Origin: Periplaneta americana
Lineage: Eukaryota; Arthropoda; Insecta; Blattodea; Blattidae
Length of the DNA stretch: 64,000 bases
Reading direction: 5' to 3'
NCBI RefSeq assembly: GCF_040183065.1
Contig: NC_091119.1
Coordinates: 198,508,543-198,572,542 of the forward strand
Shown: one piece after another, positions 1-10,587 of the stretch
Position numbering within the stretch: the first letter of the stretch is position 1
Layout of the letters: each line of letters opens with the position of its first letter
Position numbers and translations under genes: made by a program
The notes under the pieces: model-generated
Told to the model about the DNA's origin: nothing
The model's database searches: none
The model's input: only the letters and a program-made list of their open reading frames with translations

Positions 1-79
1 ATTTGAATGTTTTAGTGGTCGGTGGTGTTATATTGGACGTGTGCTTAAAAAAAGTGAATTCGTTGATATACATGGTGTA

Positions 80-340
80 TTATTTTTTTTAATTGGATTA
101 TTTTACGACGCTGTATCAACATCTAAGGTTATTTAGCGTCTGAATGAAATGAAGGTGATAATGCCGGTGAAATGAGTCCGGGGTCTCCACCACCGAAAGT
201 TACCCAGCATTTGCTCCTAGTGGGTTGAGGAAAAACGCTGGAAAAAACTTCAACCAGGTAACTTGCCCCGACCGGGATTCGAACCCGGGCCACCCGGTTT
301 CGCGCCCAGACGTGCTGACCGTTACTCCACAGGTGTGGAC
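80..340 (-). repeat. tRNA-derived SINE, family S1 (copy a)
   Basis: A complete SINE on the minus strand, flanked by the direct repeat CATGGTGTA at 71-79 and 341-349, which I read as the target-site duplication. The minus-strand 5' end (about 340 to 262) is a tRNA-like head with a good B box (GGTTCGAATCC, around 270-280). It is followed by a body and a 3' tail that carries an imperfect GACGCT...AGCGTCG inverted repeat. The same tail recurs at 43950-44213, so this is a dispersed family. It encodes no protein; it would be copied by a LINE reverse transcriptase. Confidence 0.85.
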
Positions 341-349
341 CATGGTGTA

Positions 350-1034
350 GGCCTATTATTCAACTTATTCAGGATTTCCGAATGGTGCTCTTCATTTATT
401 TGTAAATAGGGTTTCAGGGAAGATGCACAGCTATTACCAGTGATCTTTATTAATTCTTGTCCTTGAATGCCAATGCGAGTCATATTTGAAAGTGCTGAGC
501 ATCGATTGGAGTGATTTGCAATTTTTTTTTTTTTTCCCACGTCCAGACCAGTGTAGTTTGAAATGTTGGCAAACAAAGAAACAAATGCTAGGGTAGTGAT
601 AAAAATAAACAAATGCTGGGGAAACGATAAAATTAAACAAATTATAGGGACGCGATAAAATTGTAAGATAAGCAGCCATGATTGGTTGAAAGATGTCCTT
701 TCGTACCGTTTTATTGGTCAAAAGTAGTATGACGTAGTAAAAGTGTAATAGTCAGTGAAATGCTATTTTGCAAGCGAAAAGCTCATTATATATACACACA
801 AAAATTAAAAGTACTTTTTAAGTCCATTGGATGAAGCTACATGCAGAGATGTGTTTTGAAAAGCTGCCCGGTCAGCTAAGAATAAACGTCAATTTTGAAG
901 AAAAAGCACCCTGGCTGAAAGAACTTTGAGACTATAGCGAAGAGATTCTACCCGAAGAATGTAGGTCTATTGAACAATGTTGACGAATCAAAAATTGGCA
1001 TGTTTTCAGGATTTTCGAGTATACCAGAAGAAGA
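350..1034. other. no gene seen
   Basis: AT-rich DNA with a poly-T run near 520-536. Short open frames here are low-complexity and have no recognisable motif. Confidence 0.6.
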
Positions 1035-1365
1035 AATTCGAATTTCAAATATATTTACAATTTACATTTAAATTGAATACATATGAATAGATACCCGAAA
1101 TGAGCATATGCTCGTGCTCGGGTACAGTCCAGTAGTCTACATAAATTTTACAGGGTTCAAATAATAATGCTGATGATATAAATAATAGTAATAATAATAA
1201 TGATAATAATAATAATGATAATAATAATAATAGTGATAAAATAAAATAAATACTAAGACGGATAAAATAAAATACAAAACCACTAGCGAGAGTTAACAGA
1301 ACTTAAATAAGCATATAATAACCAGGAAAAAAATACCAAACTCGAAAATCAACAGAAAAGTTCGT
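1035..1365 (-). mobile_element. LINE family 8, 3' end fragment
   Basis: Minus-strand 3' UTR of a non-LTR retrotransposon. It matches 10264-10587 plus 11400-11494 closely. A stem-loop lies at 1092-1124 (stem TACCCGA / TCGGGTA, loop beginning GCACGAG on the minus strand). An (AAT)n-rich stretch at 1185-1245 belongs to the same unit. No coding part survives here. The clade cannot be given from a UTR alone. Confidence 0.65.
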
Positions 1366-1764
1366 TGTATCGCAGACGACAGCAACCGCCGTATTGACAT
1401 TGTGTTGTGCATTAATGGTAGTAGAGGGGAGCTGAAAGTCTACGTAACTGCCGTTCTCCTCGAATCTTCTCGTACAATCATGGGAAGTTAATGCTGAAAA
1501 AACAAAATGTCTACGAGTCAAACTGTTCATTATTACCAGGATAAATACAAATAATGCTGAAATATATTAATCGAGTTTCAGTTATAGATCTCTCCTTTTG
1601 TGCAAGAGGTATCATATCAAAATATTTATGAATGGCGGGGAAAATATAAATTTCAAAAACTTTCTAGTGACAAGATATAGTGACAAGTACAATCAAGTGT
1701 ATCTGTGGCGATGCTAAGGAATCATTTATTGGAGATATACACTGTTATTAATTAAGAAAATGAT
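1366..1764. other. no gene seen
   Basis: AT-rich; no recognisable coding or RNA feature. Confidence 0.5.
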
Positions 1765-2080
1765 CTATTTATATTTATTACAATGTTTTGTCTTATAGGG
1801 TACATGCATCAGATAAATACAATAAAAATTAGTACCATATAATGTTAGTAACACTTAAAAAAATTATAATAAAATTTTTCAAATATCATACAAACATTTT
1901 CACTTTATTTTTAAACTTAAGAATGTGTAAATTGCTTAGGTCTGGATTATTTTTCAATACTGAATTGTATAGTCTTGGCCCATAATTCCTACTGTGTTTT
2001 AATCCAGCTGTAAAGAAGCTTATTTGAACAGCAGGTGAAAAATGAAAAATGTGACATAGTGACAGTGTTTAATGCTTTAA
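1765..2080 (-). mobile_element. LINE 3' ORF end (CR1/Jockey-like), fragment
   Basis: Read on the minus strand, about 1905-2060 encodes a LINE-type carboxyl terminus (NYGPRLYNSVLKNNPDL, then a lysine-rich end and stop). It resembles the ends at 18606-18911 (GPRIYNKFIFKYPNL) and 19500-19630. The lower-coordinate flank would be its 3' UTR. The fragment is too short to assign a clade. Confidence 0.6.
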
Positions 2081-2261
2081 GACCCGAGATTAAAGCATTT
2101 TCAGAATGTTGTTTGCAAGTACTGTGGACATCAACAAACAACGTCGACAGTGACAAGTTTTATCACAGTATGGTGCTGTTGTTTCAGACAGACAATGTAA
2201 TTTGAAGGAGGAAAATCCTGAACTGTTCACAATGTTATCTTTTGAGAAATGAAAGATAGAA

Positions 2262-2300
2262 TAGTGGTTTTAAGGTCATCAGGCCTTCTCTTCCACACCA
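2262..2300 (-). repeat. short piece of LINE family 6 3' UTR
   Basis: Contains the motif AAGGCCT within TCAGGCCTTCTCTTCCAC, also found near the 3' ends of the copies at 4247-5040 and 19113-19966. Only a few tens of bases remain. Confidence 0.4.
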
Positions 2301-2353
2301 CAGGAATTTGTAAAATTAACGTAACTGTAGTGAAAACAACAGACTGTAAAAAG

Positions 2354-2620
2354 ACTTGGTACGTAGAACCAAGGATCCGGGTTCGATCCCCGGCGCCGGA
2401 GCGAATTTTTGTCCTCTAATAATCATTATAACCTTGAAGGGTGCTATATATAGACATTTCGCTAGCCCGCGCTACGAGCGTGCTAAACTAGCCCCGGCTA
2501 TCGACTGGTTACTTGTACAGGATTCATATCATATCATATCGCTAACACTGGTTTATGAATACGAAAAACGCTGATCATCCACCGGAAGCCCGCGCTAAGA
2601 ATGTCTATGAATATGGCCCG
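2354..2620 (+). repeat. tRNA-like SINE, family S3 (copy a, head truncated)
   Basis: Starts within the anticodon arm of a tRNA-like head (stem TTGGT / ACCAA, loop ACGTAGA) and continues through a perfect T arm with B box GGTTCGATCC. The tail GCGAATTTTTGTCCTCTAATA matches 11350-11370. The acceptor and D arm are missing, so it is not a tRNA gene. Downstream, an AGACATT...AATGTCT inverted pair with two copies of AGCCCGCGCT spans 2452-2612. Confidence 0.6.
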
Positions 2621-3059
2621 AAGTTATTTTGTACTAAGTTAGCCTATCTACGTCTTTGTCCAGCGAATTGTACTCAGTCATTGCAAATCCATGTATCTTT
2701 CTTCCTCTTTGATTAAGACACGTTATTTTACGTCAGAGGTGATTTGTTACAGTAATTACTTGAAAGGTCACGGGTGACAATCAGCAGAGAAAGGAGCTGA
2801 GCAACTCCCTCACAAGTGAAGGCCTTGTAAGAACCGTTGACGAAAATCTTTACCTCAGCAGATTTGTCCTGACAGGTGTTGAGACCTTGGTGCCAAATTC
2901 AGGGTCCGTGCTTCATCGTACTACCCTTGGAAGCTCTGAGCTAGAGGTATTCGCCTTCGACCCCTGGTGTTGACAAAGGATACTAATAAGGATAAGATTT
3001 CTCCCTTGGTTCTCTCCTTTCTACATATTCAAAATGTTTATTTCACCAACATACCCTAA
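2621..3059. other. no gene seen
   Basis: Mixed-composition DNA without coding signal or a repeat that I can match inside the window. Confidence 0.5.
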
Positions 3060-3063
3060 TTCA

Positions 3064-3944
3064 GGGAAGAGGATGGTATTTTTTTTTAACTTTTTTCCTA
3101 TTTGGTGTAAAATATTAATTGTTTGTATGTAGAGAGCTCATAGCTGTTGCAACTCAACCAAATAAAAATATTTTGAAAAAAAATTATTTGGGGTCCAAAT
3201 TTGAAAAAAAAAATATATATCCAATGCAGGATTGTACTAAAACCGATATATCTAAACCGTTTTTAAAGATAGATTCAAACAGGATTTTGCAATATATTTA
3301 CAAAATCATGTTCTACAAATTGTCTGCAACAGAATTTTGATATTATTCCCTACGTTTGTAAAATAAACAATTAAAATTTAATAACAATATTCTGATTTCC
3401 TTTCTTGCAAACAGACGGACGTATTTTTAAAATGAAATCAATTAACAAAATTATGTTACAGAGAAACGTTTCCTAATAATCTAAAGAATGTGTTCTAAAT
3501 TTCATGCATGTATCTTTAATAGTTCAGAAATTATATCCATTTTGTCTGGTAATGTAGCAAAAAAAATGAAGTTACTGGAAACCAATAAAAGCAGGCGAGT
3601 GATTTAAAAATCCATAGCGCAGGAAGTTTAAATATGGCGACTTAATATCCGATAAGGGCACCAATACCCACAAAATGTTATGCAATGCATTCCACACATA
3701 TTAAAGGGATTTTAAAGAAAAAAATTTTTTTTTTAAATTTAATTTACCGGAAACAACAATAAAAGTGGGCGAGTGATTTAAAAATCCATAACGCAGGAAG
3801 TTTAAAACTGGCGACTCAACATCCGATAAGGGCACAAATACCCACAAAATGTTATGCTATGCATTCCACACATATCACAGAGTATTTAAAGAACTTTTTT
3901 TTTTAATTTACTCATTTTTCACCAAGAAATACCATCCTCTCCCC
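3064..3944. mobile_element. non-coding DNA transposon with inverted ends (element G)
   Basis: The ends are inverted repeats: GGGAAGAGGATGGTATTT at 3064 and AAATACCATCCTCTCCCC at 3927-3944. Both are bordered by TTCA (3060-3063 and 3945-3948), a possible 4-bp target duplication. Inside is an imperfect tandem duplication of about 174 bp (units around 3571-3744 and 3745-3915). There is no transposase, so this is a non-autonomous element of unknown superfamily. Confidence 0.65.
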
Positions 3945-3967
3945 TTCATGAAGTAAAAAGGCTACTA

Positions 3968-4174
3968 TCCACAGCTGTGGAGTAACAGTTAGCATGTCTG
4001 ACCGTGAAACGAGTGGGTCCGGATTCAACTCCTGGTTGGGACAAGTCGTCTGGTTGATTTTTTTCCGGGGTTTTCTCTCAACCCATTAAAAGAAAATGCT
4101 GGGTAACTTTCAGCGCTGGACCCTGGACTCATTTGCTGCCATTATCACCTTCGTTTCCCTCAGAGGGTGCATAA
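3968..4174 (+). repeat. tRNA-derived SINE, family S1 (copy b)
   Basis: Plus-strand copy of S1. A decayed tRNA-like head (CTGTGGAGTAACAGTTAGCA) is followed by the S1 body (GCTGGGTAACTTTC, then CATTATCACCTTC). The 3' hairpin tail present at 80-340 is missing. Confidence 0.75.
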
Positions 4175-4198
4175 CCACCACAGTGAGGCGGTCAGAAG

Positions 4199-4199
4199 C

Positions 4200-4248
<49 letters not shown>

Positions 4249-5040
4249 TTTATTTTAGCTGGCAGAGTTAAGGCCGTAAGGCCTTCTCTTCCACTCAACC
4301 AGCAAAAAGTGTATATACATATGCATGAACTTACAAAGAATTCAACAATTTGATTGAGATGAGAGTTACATGTATACAAGAGTTATTTACAAATTAAACA
4401 ACAAAATACTATGAACTATTAATTAAACACTGAAATAAACTGTGTAGCAGAATTAAGCTAAAATACATAGAATGTTAATATATTTCAAATAATATTAGGT
4501 AATAGAAAGAGATTATTATGAGACAATTTTGAAAATACAGCAATATCAGGATGATGTCTAAAGAAAGAAGTAACAATATAGTCAGTGATAGTTTAAATCA
4601 GTAAGATTGGAGTGAAATGCTAATAAGGTTATCTTTTAAGCTGTTTTTAAAGGTGTTTATTGTCTTGCAGCCCCTAATACTTTGTGACAAGGAATTCCAT
4701 TGGTGGATACTGTAAAAGATGATGAATAACAAGATGTTCTATGAAGAGGTATACTTAGCGTGCCACAGATAAGTGATCTGGTATTTACGTCGTGGTTAGA
4801 GTATAGATAGGAGAAACGAGGCGAAAGGTAATTTGGTGTTTGGGGTGTGCAGAATTCGATAGAGTAAAGACAAAGAGTGTAAAGTTCTGCGTTCTTTAAG
4901 TCGGAGCCACGAAAGACTTGCGAAGGACTGTGATATGTGATCATATCGTCGGATGTTGCACACGTATCTGACGCACATATTCTGAGCTCGCTGTAACTTG
5001 ACTGACAGTTCAGAACTTAGGTCACTTAACAAAACGTCAC
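4199..5040 (-). mobile_element. LINE family 6, 5'-truncated copy with (TAA)n tail
   Basis: The minus strand encodes the end of a reverse transcriptase ORF in two frames: LSSELSVKLQRAQNMCVRYV near 4970, then FSYLYSNHDVNTRS and HRTSCYSSSFTV near 4700-4800. These match LSSDNKTKLQRAHNLCVRFV and HRTSSYSSSFTI of the plus-strand copy at 19113-19631. The frame change makes it a pseudogene. The 3' UTR motif around 4265-4290 is shared with that copy. The element ends in a long (TAA)n run at 4199-4246. Probably CR1/Jockey group. Confidence 0.75.
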
Positions 5041-5213
5041 ATAGGGGTGTAAGTGCACTTAGTTATTTTGCATAAAATGTGATTAAAAGAGTTACTAAGA
5101 TTTCGTAAATTCCATGAAATTTTAATTTTAAATCTTAATGTGCGATGTGGTTAAAAGATATATCCCTTTACCCCTGAAATTTTAAATGCTTTACTTTACT
5201 CTGGATGCACTTA

Positions 5214-5706
5214 CATACTTACATACTTACTTACTTACTTACCTACTTACTTACTGGCTTTTAAGGAACCCGGAGGTTCATTGCCGCCCTCACATAAGCC
5301 CGCCATTGGTCTCTATCCTGAGCAAGATTAATCCAGTCTCTACCATCATATCCCACCTCCCTCAAATCCATTTTAATATTATCTTTCCACCTACGTCTCG
5401 GCCTCCCCAAAGGTATTTTTCCCTCCGGCCTCCCAACTAACACTCTATATGCATTTCTGGATTCGCCCATACGTGCTACATGTCCTGCCCAGAGGCTTAC
5501 TGTTAGGTTTCGTAACAAGATGTTTTTTACGGTGATGGGTTGTTAGCCCTTCGCCCAACCCCCAAGCTGGAGGACCACCCCTTATCGGCTGTCCACGACT
5601 GCTTATTCAATATATTCGCAGCTACCCTCCATATCTGGAGGCCGTCTCCTCTATCCGCAACCTGAGGACGCGCCATGCCGTGGTGATAGGTACCCACAAT
5701 ACATGG
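5214..5706 (-). mobile_element. LINE family 1, internally deleted mini-copy with both ends
   Basis: Flanked by the 13-bp duplication CTGGATGCACTTA (5201-5213 and 5707-5719). On the minus strand it begins with the family 5' segment (from 5706; also at 16850-18045). It then jumps directly to the last part of the ORF (GHVARMGESRNAYRVLVGRP ... ending NLRVP, stop near 5261) and closes in a (GTAA)n tail. All endonuclease and reverse-transcriptase sequence is missing. The carboxyl end resembles RTE/BovB-type LINEs, as does the short-repeat tail; the clade is an inference. Confidence 0.85.
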
Positions 5707-5861
5707 CTGGATGCACTTAAAATCATTTTTTTTAATGTCACACCTCTTTGCTTCTAACCGCCTCAGTTGATAAAGCGTCGTAGAATAAACGAATTAAGTT
5801 ACTAGGTCATTGGTTCTAAATTACAAATAACAATGCACAATCTAGATTAGTTGAGTTCAAC

Positions 5862-7302
5862 ATACATCCTAAAATATCAACGAAAAGTCTGAAGGAAGTG
5901 AAATAGGGAGAGTAGTACCACAAACATGCCCGTGTTCAACATCTACTTGGAGGATTTGGTAAAGAACTGTTTTCAGGGGAAGAAGAATAACCTTTATAAC
6001 ATTTGCTGATGATATGGCGTTGTTAGCAGAAGAGGAGATGATACTAAGGGATATGCTACTGGAGGTAAATGACAGCTGTGACAGTATGGGATGAAGATAA
6101 ATGCCAACAAGACGAAGACCATGGACATAGGAAGAAAAATAAAGAAGGTAAACTTGCGAATTCTAAATAAGGCAGTAGAGCATACATACTAGGAAGAGTT
6201 AGATGTTAATACCGTGTGGGAAAATATCCGAGATAATATCAAAATTGCAGCTGAGCAGAGCATAGGTTATTATGAAACTAAGAAAAAGAAACCGTGGTTT
6301 GATGAAGATTGTTGCCTGGTTGTAGAAAGAAGGAAACAGACAAAATTGAAATTCTTACAGGATCCAGTTGAGGCGAATAGAGATAATTATTTCAATATAA
6401 CACGGGAAGCAAATCGTACACTTAGGAATAAAAAGAGAGATTACTTGGAGGAAAAACTGAGTGAGGTAGAAACAAATAGTAAAAATAAAAACATTAGAGA
6501 GTTATATAAGGCATAAAGGAATTCAAGTTAATATTAAAATGGATTTGAGGGAGGTGGGATATGATGATAGAGACTGGATTGATCTTGCTCAGGATAGGGA
6601 CCGATGGCGGGCTTATGTGAGGCCGGCAATGAACCTCCGGGTTCCTTAAAAGCCAGTAAGTAAGTAAGTAAGTAAGTAAGTAAGAGAATACATACTTGGG
6701 GTGTACCATGAGCAGTAACATGAGCTGCTGCCAGGAAGACAAAAAAGGAGGATAGCAATGGCAAAGGTAGCTTTTAATAGAAAAATGAGCATCTTCTACG
6801 GACCTCTGGAAAAAGAACTAAGGAAGAGACTAGTGAAGTGCTTTGTATGGAATGTAGCATTGTACGGTTCAGAAACATAGGCATTACGACGAAATGAAGA
6901 GAAACAAATAGAAGCATTTGAAATGTGGATATGGAGAAGAATGGAGCGTGTGAAGTGGACAGACAGAATAAGAAATAAAGCTGTGTTGGAAACAGTGGGT
7001 GAAAAAAGAATGATGTTGAAACTAATCAGAAAGAGAAAAAGGAATTGGTCGGATCACTGGCTGAGAAGAAACTGCCTACTGAAGGATGCACTGGAAGGAA
7101 TGGTGAACAGGAGAAGAATTCGGGACAGAAGAAGATATCAGATGATGGACGACATTAAAATATGTGGATCATATGCGGAGACTGAGAGGAAAGCAGAAAA
7201 TAGGAAAGATTGGAGAATACTGGGTTTGCAGTAAAAGACCTGTCCACGGGCAGAACACTTAATGAATGTATGTATGTATGTATGTATTTATGTATGTATA
7301 TG
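5862..7302 (+). mobile_element. LINE family 2, interrupted copy with (TATG)n tail
   Basis: Two blocks of one reverse-transcriptase ORF. Block 5862-6192 holds the catalytic region (FNIYLEDLVKN, then FADDMALLAEEEM with the YADD-type box as FADD). Block 6690-7234 holds the carboxyl end (WKMERV-like WRRMERVKWTDRIRN ... KDWRILGLQ, stop near 7234). They are separated by a family 1 insertion at 6193-6684, with ATACATACT-like sequence on both sides. The reading frame is broken. The tail is a TATG microsatellite at 7263-7302. Confidence 0.75.
6193..6684 (+). mobile_element. LINE family 1, internally deleted copy nested in family 2
   Basis: Positions 6214-6516 keep an open frame from the linker between endonuclease and reverse transcriptase (VWENIRDNIKIAAEQS ... 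KKPWFDEDC). At about 6528 this is fused to the family 1 3' terminus (MDLREVGYDDRDWIDLAQDR ... ending at 6649) and a (GTAA)n tail. The whole reverse-transcriptase domain between them is absent. Its position inside the family 2 ORF shows that it is the younger insertion. Confidence 0.75.
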
Positions 7303-7320
7303 AATAAGAAAATATGATGG

Positions 7321-7440
7321 TTATCTCGCATCTGAGTGAAATGAAACTGATAATGCCAGCGAAATGAGTCCAGGGTAGCCTACAGTGCCGAAAGTTACCC
7401 AACATTTTCTTTTAATTGGTTCAGGTAGCAGGAAAAGATA
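7321..7440 (-). repeat. SINE family S1 fragment (copy c)
   Basis: Only the body and start of the tail are kept (GATAATGCCAGCGAAATGAG, then GCCGAAAGTTACCCA). The tRNA-like head is absent. Confidence 0.65.
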
Positions 7441-7534
7441 TGTCAGATGATCAATCAATCTTCCTAATGTATCCAGCTGTTTGCTGACAACATAAAGTCT
7501 ACTATAGTCCACTGTAGTCTATTCAGTTGTTGTT

Positions 7535-8310
7535 TTACACGAGAAATGAGGGGTATTTTGATCGGTGTTCATTATAGATGCCTGTTGCTAGTAGCCAGAG
7601 TTGGGGTGTAGTCAATATATACTGCAGGGCTGTGTCTTCTGCAACTGGTACTGATGATTTTAATTTACTTCTTTTGTGGTTTATGGATGGACAGTATAGA
7701 AGAATGTGTTCCAGATCTTCATCATGATTATTACACCACAGACAAGTAGGATTGTCAGAAATGTGAAATCGGTGTAGGTACAATTGAGTGACAATGTGAC
7801 CTGTTCTGGCTCTTGTTAAAAATGTTTGAACATGTCTGGGCAAGTTTTTGTACATTTCCAGGTCATTTGGTTTCTTTTGTACAGACTGTAAAATTTTTCC
7901 TTTGTCAGAAGAGAGCCAATTGTTGATCCATAGGTTTGTAAAATGAGACTTTACTGAAGCAAACGCACTGGATAGAGATATCACTTGAAGAGGTCTTGGT
8001 TGCAAATATGTTGCCTGTTTTGCAATATTATCGACTTTCTCGTATCCAGGTATACCACAATGACTAGGCATCCATTGAAATGTTATTTCCTTTTGGAGTT
8101 CTTTTAGTTTACTTAGTTGTTTCTGAAGTGGAATAATTCTATGTGCATATAGGTTTGGTACATATTTAATTATATTAAATATAGCCCCTTTGGAGTCGGT
8201 AAGTATGCAAATAGATTTTTCAAAAATTTGAGTAACACATTGAAGAGCAGCATCAATAGCTAGCAATTCAGCGTCAAGACTGGAGGAGGATGAACATGGG
8301 ATGAAATAAG
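7535..8310 (-). mobile_element. LINE RNase H and carboxyl domain, open reading frame
   Basis: An open minus-strand frame of at least 243 codons. It starts with an RNase H domain: AELLAIDAAL, then ILTDSKGAI (catalytic Glu and Asp), then WMPSHCGIPGYEKVDNIAKQ (conserved His and Asp). It continues with LTRARTGHIVTQLYLHRF and a CCHC-like motif CLWCNNHDEDLEHILLYC, and ends with a stop near 7535. This arrangement is known in the R1/I/LOA-like LINEs that carry RNase H. The frame runs upstream without a real start codon, so the copy is truncated, but what remains shows no internal break. Confidence 0.8.
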
Positions 8311-8455
8311 TGTCTTGATGATAGACAACATTAAAATATGTGGATAATATGCAGAGGCGAAGAGGATGGCGGAAAATAGGAAAGATTGGAGAATGCTGGG
8401 TTTGCAGTGAAAGATCTGTCCCTGGCTCAGGAAACTGTGAATTAAATGAATATGT
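8311..8455 (+). mobile_element. LINE family 2, 3' terminal fragment
   Basis: Nearly repeats 7145-7260: GACAACATTAAAATATGTGG, then GGAGAATGCTGGGTTTGCAG. Only the last codons and the start of the 3' UTR are present. Confidence 0.7.
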
Positions 8456-8894
8456 ATCTATGGGTAAATAAATCTTATTCTGCTCGTAACGTAAGTGATT
8501 TACAGAATAAGTTGTATGTGTAATTTTTATTGGTAGTAATTCTGCCGAACACGCGGTATATGGAAATGGGTGTTGCCATTAACATTCCGGAAAGTGTGAA
8601 AACGTGTTTTTTAATTATCTTATCATATTTTTATAACCATTTGAATGTATGTATAATTGCTTACTCTTTTGCACAACCTACAAGGACTCACATCAGCTGA
8701 GAGAGGAAAAAACGAAGGTTATACGTTACCAGAACGAAAGAGAAGTGAGACGATATACAGGGTGATTCTCCAGGATTTACCGTCCTTTACGGACCTTATT
8801 TCCGAAGGCATTCTGAGCAAAATATGTCACATAAACATTTGTCCTAATCTCATTATTTTCAGAGTTACACTAATTTGAAATTGTTTGTAAAATA

Positions 8895-9445
8895 CCACGT
8901 CAAAAAAATGACTTTCATACTCCATCGGCAAGTCTATCGTGCTATCAAAAAGGAGTGCGTTATATGGCAGTAAAAATTTTTAATAGCCTCCCTATGGATA
9001 TAAAAAATGAAACTCAAAACATAAAATTATTTAGGGCCAAATTAAAGAAGTACCTAATTTCTCACGTCTTCTATTCTGTAGGTGAATTCATGACATTCAA
9101 TAACACTTCATGAAATTGATACTAAAACTATGTGTTGTACTAGTAGACTATATTGTAAATCTCTTCTGTATATGTATATGTATTGTAAATTTTATAATGT
9201 ATTGTAAATTTTATTGTGTATTGCTTATCATTTTAACTGTGTATTGTTAATATTGTATATACCACTGCCACCGGGTGCTTGCCCACTTGCAGTGTAAATA
9301 AATACATACATACATATATTTCATCTAGACTGTGACTATAAATTAAGATTTTATAATAGTATTAAGTTTTTTGACTTGTTCCATATTCTAGCTGTAAGCA
9401 TGTATGAATACCATGGAATGTTAATAAATACAATACAATACCATT
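8895..9445 (+). mobile_element. LINE family 3, 3' end nested in element I
   Basis: Begins at the ORF carboxyl end (MTFILHRQVYRAIKKECVIW), as in the copies at 13413 and near 39230 and 27300. It ends in the (AATAC)n tail at 9430-9445. AATACC on both sides is a likely target duplication. The copy is itself interrupted by the 3' end of family 4 at about 9175-9315. Confidence 0.8.
9175..9315 (+). mobile_element. LINE family 4 3' tail nested in family 3
   Basis: Interrupts family 3 sequence that is continuous at 13660-13690. It carries the 3' stem-loop CACTGCCACCGGG...CCC...GCAGTG and a (TACA)n tail, also seen at 43745-43812. About 140 bp, strongly 5'-truncated. Confidence 0.7.
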
Positions 9446-10263
9446 ATTCTTGAGTTTTAAGGGTACCTAAAAGAATATTACAGATCAAGAATGAACTATT
9501 CAGGAGTATAATTTCTTTAATTAGCTAGTATATTCTGAAGTTAAAAATGTGTTATGAATTCCATAGCTGCTTCGTACAGATTTTTTTTTTCGATTTTTAA
9601 CAACAAAATTACATTTTTCTTACGCACTTATCACAACAATTGTTACAAATCACTCCACTCTTGTAAATTCTTCAAGACTGTGCATTAGGATGCATAATTA
9701 AACTGTAAAGAATCGAGTTCCTAAAGTCGTATGATTTGTAACAATTTTTGTGGTAAGTGCGTAAGAATGAAGTAATTTTCAGTTAAAAATTGAAGAACAA
9801 AGTCTGTACAAAACAAATGACAACACATTTTTAGCTTCAGAAGAAAAAAAAAAGGTATTTTAGAAACAACTTCAAATTAATGTAACTCTGAAAATACTAG
9901 ATTAGGACAAATGTTTATATGACATTTTTTGTTCAGAATGTCTTCGGAAATAAGCTTCGTAAGTGACGGTAAATCCTCGTGAATCACCCTGTATATGACA
10001 TGATATTTGTCATTAACCATTTCCCAATGTACTCTAGTTCTGCAATTATATACTATTTTCATATTTGTTAAAACTATTACCGTTATCGGTAATTAGCAAT
10101 ACAAAATGGCAGCTGCATTTTGTGCATTGAAATGCCGTTTCCTTGATAATTTCCACAAATATCAGTCTTTCTAAATGATTCTCTTTCCTGTTTTTCCTGA
10201 ATATCACATACGAGTATATTTGAAATATCTTCAGTAGAAATGTGTTTTAATGTAATTCATATT

Positions 10264-10501
10264 TTGGAGTCCAATTCAAATTCAAATTCAAATTTATTCA
10301 CAATATACATTTGAAATGGTACATATGAATATATACCCGAAATGAACATATGCTCGTGCTCGGGTACAGTCCAGTAGTCTACATAAATTTTACAGAGATC
10401 AATAATAATGTTGATGATAGAAATAACAGTAATAATAATAATAATAATAATAATAACCTAAACGGAGATAATACAAAGATAGTAATACAAATTAATAAGT
10501 A

Positions 10502-10541
<40 letters not shown>

Positions 10542-10587
10542 CAAAATATTAACAATAATAAAATAAATACTAAGACTGATCAAATAA
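10264..10587 (-). mobile_element. LINE family 8, 3' end (continues at 11400-11494)
   Basis: Minus-strand 3' UTR with a TTGAAT-type tail at 10271-10300 and the family stem-loop at 10334-10366. It includes (TAA)n stretches at 10430-10455 and 10506-10540. It is cut by the 803-bp insertion at 10588-11390 and resumes at 11400-11494, matching 1264-1365. Confidence 0.75.

Larger units (their letters stand above)
8758..9991. mobile_element. foldback DNA transposon with long inverted ends (element I)
   Basis: Inverted ends of about 135 bp (8758-8894 and about 9857-9991) begin CAGGGTGATTC and are bordered by TATA on both sides (8754-8757, 9992-9995). A second inverted pair sits inside: GTACAGA ... CTTACGCACTTA near 9573-9630 and its partner near 9745-9815. 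There is no transposase. LINE family 3 has inserted at 8895-9445, so the original element was about 680 bp. The TA-type flank suggests the Tc1/mariner group, but that is inference. Confidence 0.75.

Noticed and set aside
4110-4379. Tyrosine-run ORF
   Set aside because: Translation of a (TAA)n microsatellite plus SINE and LINE ends.
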